Positions 1 to 10,055 are shown, counted from the first letter of the stretch. The stretch: DNA of 64,000 bases from Micromonospora echinofusca (GCF_900091445.1 NZ_LT607733.1:2372501-2436500); one strand, 5' to 3'. The notes: a model not told the origin generated them from the letters alone. Made by a program: numbers and translations.

Positions 1-1676
<1,676 letters not shown>

Positions 1677-1703
1677 TACTAAGCTGCTACGCGTCCACTG
1701 TGC

Positions 1704-1763
1704 AACTCTCGATAAACGAACAACAGACCACGGTGTGGTGTTGTTTGATATGTCGATAGAGTT
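1704..1763 (+). other. 23S-5S spacer hairpin, probable rRNA processing stem
   Basis: The short spacer between 23S and 5S can fold back on itself. AACTCT at 1704-1709 pairs with AGAGTT at 1758-1763. The inner arms AACAACAGACCAC and GTGGTGTTGTT pair around a GGT loop near 1732. Such spacer stems are normally cut by RNase III-type enzymes during rRNA maturation. The pairing is visible in the sequence; the role is inferred from position. Confidence 0.55.
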
Positions 1764-1880
1764 ACGGCGGTCATGGCGGAGGGGAAACGCCCGGTTACAT
1801 TCCGAACCCGGAAGCTAAGCCCTCCAGCGCCGATGGTACTGCACTCGGGAGGGTGTGGGAGAGTAGGACACCGCCGGACA
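1763..1880 (+). rRNA. rrf: 5S ribosomal RNA
   Basis: About 118 nt beginning near TACGGCGGTCATGGCGGAGG and ending near GTAGGACACCGCCGGACA. The ends are complementary (ACGGCGG with CCGCCGG, helix I). The internal CCGAACCCGGAAGCTAAG segment is the canonical loop-B/helix III signature of bacterial 5S rRNA. It lies about 85 nt downstream of 23S, the normal position as last gene of an rRNA operon. Confidence 0.96.
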
Positions 1881-1886
1881 ATCTTT

Positions 1887-1923
1887 CAGTTCAGGGTCAC
1901 CCTTTCGGGGTGGCCCTGAACTG
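1887..1923 (+). terminator. rRNA operon terminator
   Basis: A near-perfect hairpin directly after 5S: the arm CAGTTCAGGGTCACCC pairs with GGGGTGGCCCTGAACTG around a TTTC loop. There is no strong T-tract after it, as is common in high-GC actinomycetes. Strength and position make it the likely end of the rRNA transcript. Confidence 0.85.
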
Positions 1924-1987
1924 CGTTACGCACCCTTTCCAGGCGGGGCCGAAAGCCGAAGCTCGACCGGGCACGGCAGAAGGGCCG

Positions 1988-3064
1988 TCAGAACGCGTAG
2001 CGGACGCGGCAGTACGGCGCTCTCGCGGCGACCAGGTCCGTCAGCGCCGCCACGTAGGCGCCCTTGGCGCCGGTGCGGTAGCGGACGTTCCAGCCCCCGG
2101 TCTGCGACCGCTTCGGCTGCTGGATCTCGGGCCGCCAGAGCACCTGCTCGGCCTTCGGGTGCCAGCCGAGGTTCACCTCGTGCAGCCGGTCGTTGTGGGT
2201 CAGGAAGATGACCTCGGCGGCGAGCTGCGCCTTGGCGGCGGGCCCGAGCGCGTCGTCGAGCTGGTCGAGCAGCTCCGCCCAGTCGTCCAGCCACCCGTCA
2301 CGGACCACCACCGGGCTGAAGTTGACGTGCACCTCGTAGCCGGCCGCGACGAAGTCGTCGATGGCGGCCAGCCGCTCGGCGACCGGGGAGGTCCGGATGT
2401 CGAGCAGCTTCGCGTCCCGGGCCGGCATCAGCGAGAACCGGACGCGGGTGCGACCTTGCGGATCCCAGTCGAGCAGGTCACGGTTGACGTGCTTCGTGGC
2501 GAACGTGGCCTTCGCCGTCGGCAGGTCCCGGAACAGCGTCACCAGGTCCCGTACGTTGTCGGAGATCCGGGCGTCCAGCGAGCAGTCGGAGTTCTCGCCG
2601 ATGTCGTACACCCAGGCGGCCGGGTCGCACTGGTTCGGCTCGCCCTTGACGCCCTGCCGGCCGACGTGCCGGCGCAGGTAGCCGCCGATCCGGTCGATGT
2701 TGGCGAAGACCGTCACCGGGTTGCTGTAGCCCTTGCGTCGAGGCACGTAGCAGTAGGCGCACGCCATCGCGCAGCCGTTCGCGGTCGACGGGGCGATGAA
2801 GTCGGCCGAGCGGCCGTTCGGTCGGGCGGTGAGGGACTTCTTGACCCCCAGCACCAGCGCCTCCGTCTTGATCCGTACCCAGCGGGCGACGTTGGTCTCG
2901 TCCCCGTACAGCTCGGGGATGCGGGAGTGGCTGTCGACCTCCACCCGCTCCGCGTCGGGAAAACGCTCCAGCACGGCCCGCCCACGGGGCAGGGCGGCGG
3001 CCTCCGGCTCCACGTAGATCCGCCGGATGTCGAACAGCCGTGGGTGCGGGACAGCGTCGGTCAC
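1988..3064 (-). CDS. spore photoproduct lyase family radical SAM protein
   Basis: Radical SAM protein related to spore photoproduct lyase, which uses S-adenosylmethionine chemistry to reverse UV thymine dimers. The cluster-binding motif CAMACAYCY (C-x3-C-x2-C) lies about one third in, followed by conserved stretches ENSDCSLDARISDN and RVRFSLMPARDAKLLD. Length is about 358 residues with the GTG at 3064, within the usual range. I chose that start because homologues begin just before the DIRRIYVEPEAA segment; an in-frame ATG at 3145 would nearly abut the divergent glycosylase gene. Pairing with a DNA glycosylase gene fits a repair role, but the actinobacterial branch is less characterised than Bacillus SplB, so substrate specificity is inferred. 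Confidence 0.85.
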   Translation of the reverse strand: MTDAVPHPRLFDIRRIYVEPEAAALPRGRAVLERFPDAERVEVDSHSRIPELYGDETNVARWVRIKTEALVLGVKKSLTARPNGRSADFIAPSTANGCAMACAYCYVPRRKGYSNPVTVFANIDRIGGYLRRHVGRQGVKGEPNQCDPAAWVYDIGENSDCSLDARISDNVRDLVTLFRDLPTAKATFATKHVNRDLLDWDPQGRTRVRFSLMPARDAKLLDIRTSPVAERLAAIDDFVAAGYEVHVNFSPVVVRDGWLDDWAELLDQLDDALGPAAKAQLAAEVIFLTHNDRLHEVNLGWHPKAEQVLWRPEIQQPKRSQTGGWNVRYRTGAKGAYVAALTDLVAARAPYCRVRYAF

Positions 3065-3147
3065 GAAGGGGACAACTGCGGGCCCGGCACCGGTGTTCCC
3101 CCGTCCGAGCTGCAGTTTTCGTGCCCCACCCCCGGGTACCCGCACGC

Positions 3148-3897
3148 ATGCCCGAGGGTCACCTCATCCACCGGTACGCGCGCGAGCAGCACGCCGCGCT
3201 CGCCGGGCAGGTCCTCGCCGCGTCCAGCCCGCAGGGCCGGTTGGACGTCCGACCGTACGACGGGCGGCGGCTGCGCGCCGTCGAGGCGCACGGCAAGCAC
3301 CTGCTCTACCACGTCGACGACGCGCCGGCCCTGCACGTGCACCTCGGCATGCGGGGTCTGTTCCTGCGCCACGACGACCCGACCGTCCCGCCCCGCACGG
3401 GCGTCCGGCTGCGCCTGGCCGGCGCCGGCGTCGCGTACGACCTGATCGCGCCCATCCGCTGCGAACCGCTGCCGGACGACGGCGAACGCGCGCTGCGGGC
3501 CTCCCTCGGCCCCGACCCGCTGCGCGCCGACGCCGACTTCGAGGAGGCGGTACGCCGGCTCGGCGCCACCCGCGGCGCGGTCGGCGCGGCCCTGCTCGAC
3601 CAGGCCGTGTGGGCGGGCCTCGGCAACGCCTGGCGGGCGGAACTGCTCTTCCTCGCGGGCCTCGACCCGGACACGCGGGCGGTCGGGGCGGCGCCGGCCC
3701 GCCTGCTGTGGGAGCTCGCCGTCGGGTACCTGGCGTTGGGGCGCGACGCCGGGCAGGTGGTCAGCGACCCGGCGGCACCCGACGAGCGGTGGGTGTACAA
3801 GCGCCCGGCCTGCCGGCGCTGCGGCGCGCCGGTGCGCACCTGGCAACTGGGCGGTCGCACGGCGTACGCCTGCCCGGTCGACCAGCCCGCCGCGTGA
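3148..3897 (+). CDS. Fpg/Nei family DNA glycosylase (endonuclease VIII-like)
   Basis: Bifunctional base-excision glycosylase/AP lyase of about 249 residues. It starts MPEGHLIHR, so after Met removal Pro2 is the expected Schiff-base nucleophile and Glu3 the proton donor; PEGH is the Nei-type rather than Fpg-type start. A helix-two-turn-helix region (AALLDQAVWAGLGNAWRAE) lies near residue 155, and a C-terminal zinc finger begins CRRCG. The finger ends YACPVDQ, so the fourth cysteine position of the usual C-x2-C...C-x2-C is aspartate. The start ATG is fixed by the invariant N-terminus. It is transcribed divergently from the photoproduct-lyase-like gene. Confidence 0.9.
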   Translation: MPEGHLIHRYAREQHAALAGQVLAASSPQGRLDVRPYDGRRLRAVEAHGKHLLYHVDDAPALHVHLGMRGLFLRHDDPTVPPRTGVRLRLAGAGVAYDLIAPIRCEPLPDDGERALRASLGPDPLRADADFEEAVRRLGATRGAVGAALLDQAVWAGLGNAWRAELLFLAGLDPDTRAVGAAPARLLWELAVGYLALGRDAGQVVSDPAAPDERWVYKRPACRRCGAPVRTWQLGGRTAYACPVDQPAA

Positions 3898-3911
3898 CCC
3901 GCCTCCGCGCC

Positions 3912-3946
3912 GCCCGTCGCCGTCGGCGGGACCGGCGGCGACGGGC
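3912..3946. terminator. bidirectional hairpin terminator
   Basis: An 11-bp perfect inverted repeat, GCCCGTCGCCG with CGGCGACGGGC, sits between the convergent glycosylase and BON-domain genes. There is no T-tract on either side. Confidence 0.6.
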
Positions 3947-3952
3947 CGACGG

Positions 3953-4252
3953 TCAGCGGCGGAACCGACGGGAGTCGGCGAGCCGCAGGGCGTTGCACAC
4001 GTCGACGACGCCCTCGACGTCCCAGGCGATCTCGCCGGCCACCCGACGGGTGTCCGGGCCGGCCACGATGCCCGCCAGGATGACGACGCGGTTCTGCACG
4101 GTCACCACGATCTGCTGGCGGCGGGTGGTCCAGTCGCTGCTCAGCCGCTGGGCGACCAGCGCCGCCAGCCGGCCGTCCTCGTCGTCCGGCGAGGGGCCCG
4201 GCGGCTGCGGGTGGGACGCGCCCTCGTCCGGGTACGGCCAGGGGATGAGCAT
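3953..4252 (-). CDS. BON domain protein
   Basis: Small protein of 99 residues. After a proline-rich acidic N-terminus, residues about 27-95 match a BON domain (RLAALVAQRLSSD, then IVVTVQNRVVILAGIVAGPDT and VVDVCNALRL), a fold linked to membrane or phospholipid association in OsmY-like proteins. There is no signal peptide, so it is probably cytoplasmic. The ATG at 4252 is preceded by GAGAGGAAA. It ends a minus-strand cluster with the STAS and small membrane proteins, a grouping that suggests general stress response. Specific function is unknown. Confidence 0.75.
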   Translation of the reverse strand: MLIPWPYPDEGASHPQPPGPSPDDEDGRLAALVAQRLSSDWTTRRQQIVVTVQNRVVILAGIVAGPDTRRVAGEIAWDVEGVVDVCNALRLADSRRFRR

Positions 4253-4298
4253 GGGTGTTTCCTCTCGGTGCTCTGCCGGCCCCGGGGGCCGGGATCGG

Positions 4299-4955
4299 TC
4301 AGCGGGACGACGCGTCGGTCATGACCGCCGGGGAGAGCCCGCGCGGCTCCGGCCCGGCGACGACGGCCGCCAGGTCGCCGGCCCCGCCGGGGGACAGCCG
4401 GCGCAGGGCCTCCTGCGGGCTCGCGAAGATCGGGAACAGCCCGTCGAGCCGCATCGTGTGCAGCACGGTGCGGATGAAGCGGGACGGGGCCGCCAGGCAG
4501 AGCACGGCACCGCGCTCGCGGGCGTCGCGGTGCGCCCGGACGAGCAGCCCGAGCCCGGCGGCGTCGATGAGATGGACGCGGGTCAGGTCCACCACCACGT
4601 GCCCGCAGACGTCCACGGCCTGCCGCAGGGCGGACCGGAGTTCGTCGGCGGCGTCGGCGTCGATGTCCCCGGCGGCCGTGACCACCGCGACGTCGTCGAG
4701 GTGGTCGACGCCCAGCACCCCGCCGCCCGGCTGCCCGCCCTGCCCGGCCGTGTCGCCCCCGAGGTCGAGACCCGGCAGGCTGCACCGGGGGCAGCGGTGC
4801 GGGCCCGTGGCGAACGGCGAGCCGCTCCAGCCGTGTTCGGCCACCAGGGTCCAGACGACCTCGGCGTCGGGCAGGACGCACGCGGTGCCCGTGGTCGTGT
4901 CCCCGCAGTTGTCGCAGATCAACGTCATCAGGTGCTCGTCCGGTACGACGGTCAT
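4299..4955 (-). CDS. STAS-domain protein with N-terminal zinc-ribbon-like region
   Basis: A 218-residue protein. The first 60 residues carry CDNCG (Cys14, Cys17) and HRCPRC (Cys54, Cys57), spaced as a possible treble-clef or zinc ribbon. Residues about 80-190 form a STAS domain like anti-sigma factor antagonists (VAVVTAAGDIDADAADELRS, VVDLTRVHLIDAAGLGLLV). The residue before AAGLG in the DSSGL-type loop is aspartate rather than serine, so the usual phosphorylatable serine is not evident. The start ATG 4955 has GGAGGAAGACACC upstream and overlaps the stop of the preceding membrane-protein gene by 4 nt, so they are probably co-translated. Its partners (kinase, sigma factor) are not in the window. 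Confidence 0.8.
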   Translation of the reverse strand: MTVVPDEHLMTLICDNCGDTTTGTACVLPDAEVVWTLVAEHGWSGSPFATGPHRCPRCSLPGLDLGGDTAGQGGQPGGGVLGVDHLDDVAVVTAAGDIDADAADELRSALRQAVDVCGHVVVDLTRVHLIDAAGLGLLVRAHRDARERGAVLCLAAPSRFIRTVLHTMRLDGLFPIFASPQEALRRLSPGGAGDLAAVVAGPEPRGLSPAVMTDASSR

Positions 4956-5326
4956 GGTGTCTTCCTCCACGGGAGGTCGGGCCGTGCCATCCGCCGGCCC
5001 GCGACCGGCGGCGTCTGGGCGGTGTCGAGGTCCGGCCCCGTGCCCCGCGGCGCGGCGGCGGCGCGTCGCGGGCCGCCGGCCGTGGCGGCCACGAGGACGA
5101 CGCCGAGGACGGCCGAACCGGCCGGCACAGCGACGCGCCACGCGCCGGACCGGTCGGTGTCGAGGCCGACGATGCGGGCCAGGATGACGCCGAGCAGCGC
5201 GGTGACGATCCCCGCTACCAGGGCCAGCCAGAGCGGCACCTCCCGCCGACGCGGGGTGATCCGCCAGCCCACCCCGGCGACGAGGAGACCGACGGCGAGC
5301 GCGGTGACGATACCGGCGACGGTCAT
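4952..5326 (-). CDS. small membrane protein, GlsB/YeaQ-like
   Basis: A 124-residue protein with three hydrophobic stretches in the first 90 residues (GIVTALAVGLLVAGVG, LALVAGIVTALLGVILARIVG, VAVPAGSAVLGVVLVAATAG) and a polar, basic tail. The glycine-rich short helices resemble GlsB/YeaQ/YmgE-type stress membrane proteins. The ATG at 5326 has an excellent AGGAGGGGATC ribosome binding site. First gene of the operon with the STAS protein (4-nt overlap). The family call rests on general pattern only. Confidence 0.6.
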   Translation of the reverse strand: MTVAGIVTALAVGLLVAGVGWRITPRRREVPLWLALVAGIVTALLGVILARIVGLDTDRSGAWRVAVPAGSAVLGVVLVAATAGGPRRAAAAPRGTGPDLDTAQTPPVAGRRMARPDLPWRKTP

Positions 5327-5500
5327 TCTGATCCCCTCCTCCGGGACCGGTCGGCCGGCAGGGCCGGACCACGGGCGTGCCCCACCACCCTCGGCGTCAC
5401 CCGTGGCGCAGGCCACGCGGTTGTATGACAGTTGCGTGACAAAACCGCTGAACGCCGGACACGGTTGGGCGGCGCTCGTCGCCTTGGGGATGATGCCGGT

Positions 5501-6175
5501 ATGACGGACGTGCTGGTGATCGAGGACGACGACCGGATCCGTCTGGCGTTGCTGCTCGCGCTCGAGGACGAGGGCTACCGCGTCCGGGGCGTGGCCAGCG
5601 CCGAGGAGGGGCTGCTCAGACAGCGCCAGGAACCGGCCGACACCGTCCTGGTCGACCTGATGCTGCCCGGCCTGGACGGCTTCGAGTGCATCCGGCGGCT
5701 GCGCCGCGAGGACGACGTGCCGATCGTGGTGGTCAGCGCCCGCGACGACACCCACGACATCGTCGCGGCGCTGGAGGCGGGGGCCGACGACTACGTGGTC
5801 AAGCCGGTGGCGATCAAGGAACTGTCGGCGCGGCTGCGCGCCCTGCGGCGCCGGGCCCGGGCGGCGCCCGACCCCGTCCCGGTGCTCACGTTCGGGCAGC
5901 TGGAGATCAGCCCGGACGCCGGGGAGGTACGCCTGGCCGGGCAGCCGGTGCCGGTCACGCGTACCGAGTTCCGGCTGCTGTGCGAGCTGGCCGAGCACGC
6001 CGGCCGGGTGCTGTCGCGCCACCAGCTGCTGCAACGGGTCTGGGGCTACGACACCGGCGACGAGCGGCTCGTCGACGTGCACGTCGGGCGGCTGCGGCAG
6101 AAGATCGAGGACGATCCGGGCAATCCCCGGCACCTGGTCACCCTGCGCGGCCTCGGCTACAAGCTGACCCGGTGA
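5501..6175 (+). CDS. OmpR-family response regulator
   Basis: A 224-residue two-component regulator. The receiver domain (1-115) has the acidic pocket EDDD (8-11), phosphoacceptor Asp52 in VDLMLPG, and Lys in VVKPVA. The winged-helix DNA-binding domain (about 128-224) contains TRTEFRLLCELAEHAGRVLS and VDVHVGRLRQKIEDDP, typical of OmpR/PhoB. It overlaps the downstream sensor kinase start by 4 nt. The three-gene order regulator, kinase, GerMN lipoprotein recalls the mycobacterial mtrA-mtrB-lpqB arrangement, though orthology is not shown. Confidence 0.93.
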   Translation: MTDVLVIEDDDRIRLALLLALEDEGYRVRGVASAEEGLLRQRQEPADTVLVDLMLPGLDGFECIRRLRREDDVPIVVVSARDDTHDIVAALEAGADDYVVKPVAIKELSARLRALRRRARAAPDPVPVLTFGQLEISPDAGEVRLAGQPVPVTRTEFRLLCELAEHAGRVLSRHQLLQRVWGYDTGDERLVDVHVGRLRQKIEDDPGNPRHLVTLRGLGYKLTR

Positions 6176-7527
6176 GGCGGCTCGGACTGCGGGCCCGGGT
6201 GTCCGCCGGTTTCGCCGTCGGCGCGCTGCTGCTGTCGGCCTCCATGGCGCTGGTCTCGTACGAGCTGACCCGGCGGTCGCTGCTCGACGAGCGGGAGCGC
6301 ACGGCGGTGCGGGCGGCGTACTTCGACGCGGCGGTGGTGCGTACCGGCCTGGACACGGAGGACCCCGACGTGGTGGAGGTGCTGCGGTCGCTCGACACCG
6401 GCGGGATCCGCCGCCCGCTGCTGCACCGGGAGGACGACTGGTACGCCCGTACGGCCGACGCCGGCCTGACCGCCGCCATCCCCGTCGACCTGCAACGGCT
6501 CGTCCACGCCGGCGAACCGGCCGTGCAGCGGGTCCGGGTCAACGGCCAGCCCACCCTGCTCGTCGGCCTGCCGCTGGCGCCCTCCACCAGCTACTACGAG
6601 CTGACGTCGCTGCGGGAGCTGGACCAGACCCTGCAAGTCCTGGCGCTCGCGCTGACCGCCGTGGCCATCGTGGTCGCCGGTTCCGGCGCCGCCCTCGGCT
6701 GGTACGCCACCCGGCACAGCCTGCGGCCGTTGACGGCGGTGGCGGACGCCGCACAGGAGATCGCGGCGGGCAACTTCTCCGCCCGGCTCGCGACGACCAC
6801 CGACCCCGATCTGACCCGGCTCTCCACGTCCTTCAACCACATGGTCGACCAGCTCTCGCGCCGTATCGAGCGGGACCGCCGCTTCGCCGCCGACGTCAGC
6901 CACGAACTGCGCTCGCCGTTGCAGACCCTGTCGGCCGCCGCCAGCGTCCTGGCCCGTCGCCGGGCGCACCTCGACGAGCGCACCGCCACCGCGGCGGGGC
7001 TGGTGGCCGACGAGATCACCCGGTTCCAGCAGCTCGTCAACGACCTCATCCAACTCGCCCGCAGCGACCAGCCGGTCGACCGGACGCCGGTCGACGTGGC
7101 GGCGCTGGCCCGCCGGGCCTGCCAGGCACGCGGGCTGCCCGACACCCTCGTACGGGTCGAGCGGGACGTCGCCCCCACCTGGCTGGTCGACGAGCGTCGG
7201 GTCGAGCAGATCCTGGCCAACCTGGTCGACAACGCGCTGCGCCACGGCGGCGGGCCGGTGGCCGTACGGCTGTCGCAGCGCGACGGCACGGGGATCGTCG
7301 AGGTCGACGACGAGGGGCCGGGTGTGCCACCGGAGGATCGGGAGATCATCTTCGACCGCTTCGTCCGGGGCCGGGCCGCGCACTCGCGCGCCGACGGCGA
7401 CGGTACGGGGCTCGGGCTCGCGCTCGTCGCCGAGCACGTCGCCGCGCACCGGGGGCGGGCCAGCGCGGGCGATCGCCCCGGCGGGGGCGCCTGCTTCCGG
7501 GTCGAGCTGCCCGGAGCGCTGCCGTGA
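6172..7527 (+). CDS. sensor histidine kinase
   Basis: A 451-residue membrane kinase paired with the upstream regulator (GTG start overlapping its TGA). Order: transmembrane helix about 10-30, extracytoplasmic sensor of about 125 residues, second helix (LQVLALALTAVAIVVAGSGA), HAMP domain, HisKA with His244 in SHELRSP, then HATPase_c with N-box LANLVDNALRHGG and G-boxes DEGPGVP and GTGLGLALV. The sensor region has no recognisable fold, so the signal is unknown. The lipoprotein immediately after it may be an accessory sensor, as LpqB is proposed to be for MtrB. Confidence 0.92.
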   Translation: MRRLGLRARVSAGFAVGALLLSASMALVSYELTRRSLLDERERTAVRAAYFDAAVVRTGLDTEDPDVVEVLRSLDTGGIRRPLLHREDDWYARTADAGLTAAIPVDLQRLVHAGEPAVQRVRVNGQPTLLVGLPLAPSTSYYELTSLRELDQTLQVLALALTAVAIVVAGSGAALGWYATRHSLRPLTAVADAAQEIAAGNFSARLATTTDPDLTRLSTSFNHMVDQLSRRIERDRRFAADVSHELRSPLQTLSAAASVLARRRAHLDERTATAAGLVADEITRFQQLVNDLIQLARSDQPVDRTPVDVAALARRACQARGLPDTLVRVERDVAPTWLVDERRVEQILANLVDNALRHGGGPVAVRLSQRDGTGIVEVDDEGPGVPPEDREIIFDRFVRGRAAHSRADGDGTGLGLALVAEHVAAHRGRASAGDRPGGGACFRVELPGALP

Positions 7528-8198
7528 CCGCCCGTACGCCCGCGCGCCGGCCGCCCGCCGTGACCGGCCGCCCGCCCGCGAGCCCGTCGCCGGTGTCCCG
7601 CCGGTGGGCGTGGCGGTCGGGCCGGTGGCGCGGCGTCGGCGGCGCGCTCGTCGTCCTGGGGCTGCTGGCCGGCTGCGGCGTGCCGACCGAGGATGCCCCG
7701 CGCACCGTGGCGCCTCCGCCCGGCCCGTTCCCCTCGCCGGGGACGGTCGCCGCGACGCCGAGCCCCACCCTGGCGACGGGTCGGACGACCGCGGTCCTCT
7801 GCTTCGTCCGCGACGACCGGCTGGTCCGCGTCGAGCGTCGCGTCGACGGCACGCCCACCGTCGACGCCCAACTCCAGCACCTGCTGGCCGGCCCGACCCC
7901 CGCCGAACGCGAGACCGGGCTCACGACGGCCCTGCCCGGGGCCGTGCCGGTGGCCACCGCCCGGCCACGCGGCACCGAGGTCGACGTGGAACTCGGTGGC
8001 ACCGGCGACGAGACGGGCCGCAGCGACGAGGTCCTCGCCTTCGGCCAGATCGTCTGCACCCTCACCGCCCGCTCCGACGTCGACACCGTGGCCTTCCTCC
8101 GGGGCGGGGCCCCGCTGGGGGTGCCGCGCGCCGACGGCTCGCTGTCGCGGCGGCCCCTCGCCGCCGACGACTACGCCGGCCTCGTCGCCCCCCGCTGA
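7524..8198 (+). CDS. GerMN domain lipoprotein
   Basis: A 224-residue exported lipoprotein. A long basic N-region is followed by a hydrophobic stretch ending in the lipobox LLAGC (Cys near residue 51). After a Pro/Thr-rich linker, residues about 85-215 match a GerMN domain (LCFVRDDRLVRVERRV, LQHLLAGPTPAERETGLTTALP). The GTG at 7524 overlaps the kinase stop by 4 nt, indicating translational coupling. GerMN lipoproteins such as LpqB associate with sensor kinases in actinobacteria, so it probably modulates the kinase; this is inferred from context. Confidence 0.85.
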   Translation: MTARTPARRPPAVTGRPPASPSPVSRRWAWRSGRWRGVGGALVVLGLLAGCGVPTEDAPRTVAPPPGPFPSPGTVAATPSPTLATGRTTAVLCFVRDDRLVRVERRVDGTPTVDAQLQHLLAGPTPAERETGLTTALPGAVPVATARPRGTEVDVELGGTGDETGRSDEVLAFGQIVCTLTARSDVDTVAFLRGGAPLGVPRADGSLSRRPLAADDYAGLVAPR

Positions 8199-8222
8199 CG
8201 GACCGCCCCGACGGCGGCTGCC

Positions 8223-8240
8223 CCGTCGGCCTTCCGACGG
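8223..8240. terminator. hairpin between convergent genes
   Basis: CCGTCGG-CCTT-CCGACGG, a 7-bp perfect stem, followed by further GTCGGC repeats that offer alternative foldings. It lies between the GerMN lipoprotein and the convergent sulfatase gene. Confidence 0.45.
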
Positions 8241-8312
8241 CGGCCCCGTCGGCTCTTGTCGGCCGCCTGCCGTCGGCGCACCGGTGGCCGACCACCGTGC
8301 GGGTCCGGCGGG

Positions 8313-10055
8313 TCAGCCGCTGAAAGCGGCGAGGAACCGGTCGCGGAAGGCGTCCATCGGCCAGACCGGTGCGCGCGGACCCGGCCGGAGGCCCTCGTCC
8401 CAGCCCCAGCCCGAGATCCGGTCGAGCACCGCCGGGTCCCGGGCGACGACGGTGACCGGGACGTCCCGGCCCGCCCCGGCACCGGTGACGACCGGGGCGG
8501 GCTGGTGGTCGCCGAGGAAGACCAGCACCAGGTCGTCGTCGCCGTGGGTCTCCAGGTAGGACACGAGGGTGGACAGCGAGTACTCGACGGACCGGCGGTA
8601 GCCGGTGCGCGGCTGCGACGACGGGTTGCCGGTGCTCGCGTCGTGGAAGACGGTCCCGTCGCCGAGTTCGGCCCAGTCGACGAGGCGCGGGATCTTCGTC
8701 CACGGGGAGTGGCTGGACACCAGCGCGATCTCGGCCATCACCGGGGCGCGGTCCGCCCGTGCGCGTTCCAGGCGCTCGAAGGCCGCCAGCGTGTACTGGT
8801 CGGGCATCGGCGCGTAGCCGAACTTCGGTCCCCGGTAGCCGAGGCTGCGGCCGTCGTAGAAGCGCTGGTAGCCGAAGAAGGCCCCCTCCGGCCAGGGGTG
8901 GGTGGCGGCCGGCATCACGCCGACGGTGCGCCACCCGGCCCGCCCGAAGGCGCCGCCCAGCGTCAACCGGTCGCTGGCCAGCAGGCTGCGGTGCCGCTGG
9001 TCGTTGTCGACCCACATCCCGGACAGCAGCGTCGCGTGGGCCAGCCAGCTGCCGCCGCCGGTGGTCGGCGAGGTGAGGTACCCGCTGCGGGAGGCGAAGC
9101 CGGCCGCCCGCAGCCGGCGGTCCCCGTCGGCCAGCACGGCACCCACGCCAGGGGCGTACTCCGGGTCCTGCACCGCGTCGCGCCCGTAGCTCTCCACGAA
9201 GGCGACCACCACATCCTTGCCGCGCAGCGCGCCCAGCAGACGCTCGCCGGGGGCATCCCGGAACGCGTCGTCGCCGACCTGGGCCGCGAAGACCTCCCGG
9301 TCGCGCAGCCGGGCGCGCACCTGGAGCGCGTGGGCGCCGACCAGGTCGGTCGCGGCGGCGTCGGCAACCGGCACGCCCGGGGACACCCGCACGCCGAACG
9401 CGGCGCAGGCCAGCCAGACGACCACCAGCGCCGCGACGGTACGCCGGGTGGCCGTACGGTGCCGGGCGAGCAGCGGGGCCAGCCGCAGCACCGACCGCGT
9501 CGTCGCGAGGAGCAGGGCGGCGAGCAGCAGCACGGTTGCGACGACCGCGCCGGCGGCGCCCGCCCGGCCCACCGAGTCGGTGAGGAACCCGAACGCGTCG
9601 TCGAGCAGGGCCCAGTCGAGCACGAGGTCGAAGGGGCGGCCGAGCGTCGCGAGGAAGCCGAGGTCGGCGAGCTTCAGTACGGCCAGCAACCCGAGCGACG
9701 CGCCGGCGAGCGCCGCCACCGGGCGCCGCGCGCGTGCCGGCAGGGCGAGCAGCAGAGCGACGACGAGCAGCCCTTCGAGGGGTACCCGCACGAACGCGCC
9801 GGGCGTGAGTCGGGCGGGCTGGTGGGGCGCCGTCAGGACGGCCAGCACGAGCAGGGCGGCCAGTGCGGTCCCCGCCCACGCCGCGCCCCGTCGCCGCCCG
9901 TCCGCTGCTTCGCGACTACGGCCGCGCACTCCGACAGCCGGCCGGCCACGCCCGTCCGGCGGCGGGTTCGGACCGACCTCGTGCGGCGGGCTCGGGTCGG
10001 CCATGTGCGGCGGGTTCGGGCTGGTCACCGGCGGCGGCGACGTCGGGTCAGTCAC
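8313..10055 (-). CDS. membrane-anchored sulfatase-family (alkaline phosphatase superfamily) protein
   Basis: About 580 residues. A Pro-rich cytoplasmic N-terminus is followed by four or five transmembrane helices (residues about 60-245), then a large extracytoplasmic sulfatase-like domain. Metal-site motifs include VVVAFVESYGRD and LVLVFLGDHQPAP; TSPTTGGGSW probably carries the catalytic threonine. The layout resembles LtaS-type and other lipid-head-group transferases or phosphatases. GTG 10055 overlaps the end of the CDP-alcohol phosphotransferase gene by 8 nt, so the two are coupled; an internal ATG near 10003 is an alternative start. Substrate unknown; the neighbour suggests a phospholipid-linked reaction. 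Confidence 0.8.
   Translation of the reverse strand: MTDPTSPPPVTSPNPPHMADPSPPHEVGPNPPPDGRGRPAVGVRGRSREAADGRRRGAAWAGTALAALLVLAVLTAPHQPARLTPGAFVRVPLEGLLVVALLLALPARARRPVAALAGASLGLLAVLKLADLGFLATLGRPFDLVLDWALLDDAFGFLTDSVGRAGAAGAVVATVLLLAALLLATTRSVLRLAPLLARHRTATRRTVAALVVVWLACAAFGVRVSPGVPVADAAATDLVGAHALQVRARLRDREVFAAQVGDDAFRDAPGERLLGALRGKDVVVAFVESYGRDAVQDPEYAPGVGAVLADGDRRLRAAGFASRSGYLTSPTTGGGSWLAHATLLSGMWVDNDQRHRSLLASDRLTLGGAFGRAGWRTVGVMPAATHPWPEGAFFGYQRFYDGRSLGYRGPKFGYAPMPDQYTLAAFERLERARADRAPVMAEIALVSSHSPWTKIPRLVDWAELGDGTVFHDASTGNPSSQPRTGYRRSVEYSLSTLVSYLETHGDDDLVLVFLGDHQPAPVVTGAGAGRDVPVTVVARDPAVLDRISGWGWDEGLRPGPRAPVWPMDAFRDRFLAAFSG

Noticed and set aside
1853..5504. Very long plus-strand open frames opposite the photoproduct lyase and STAS genes
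   Set aside because: High-GC shadow frames; composition is Arg/Gly/Pro/Ala-rich without family motifs, while the opposite strand has clear domains.
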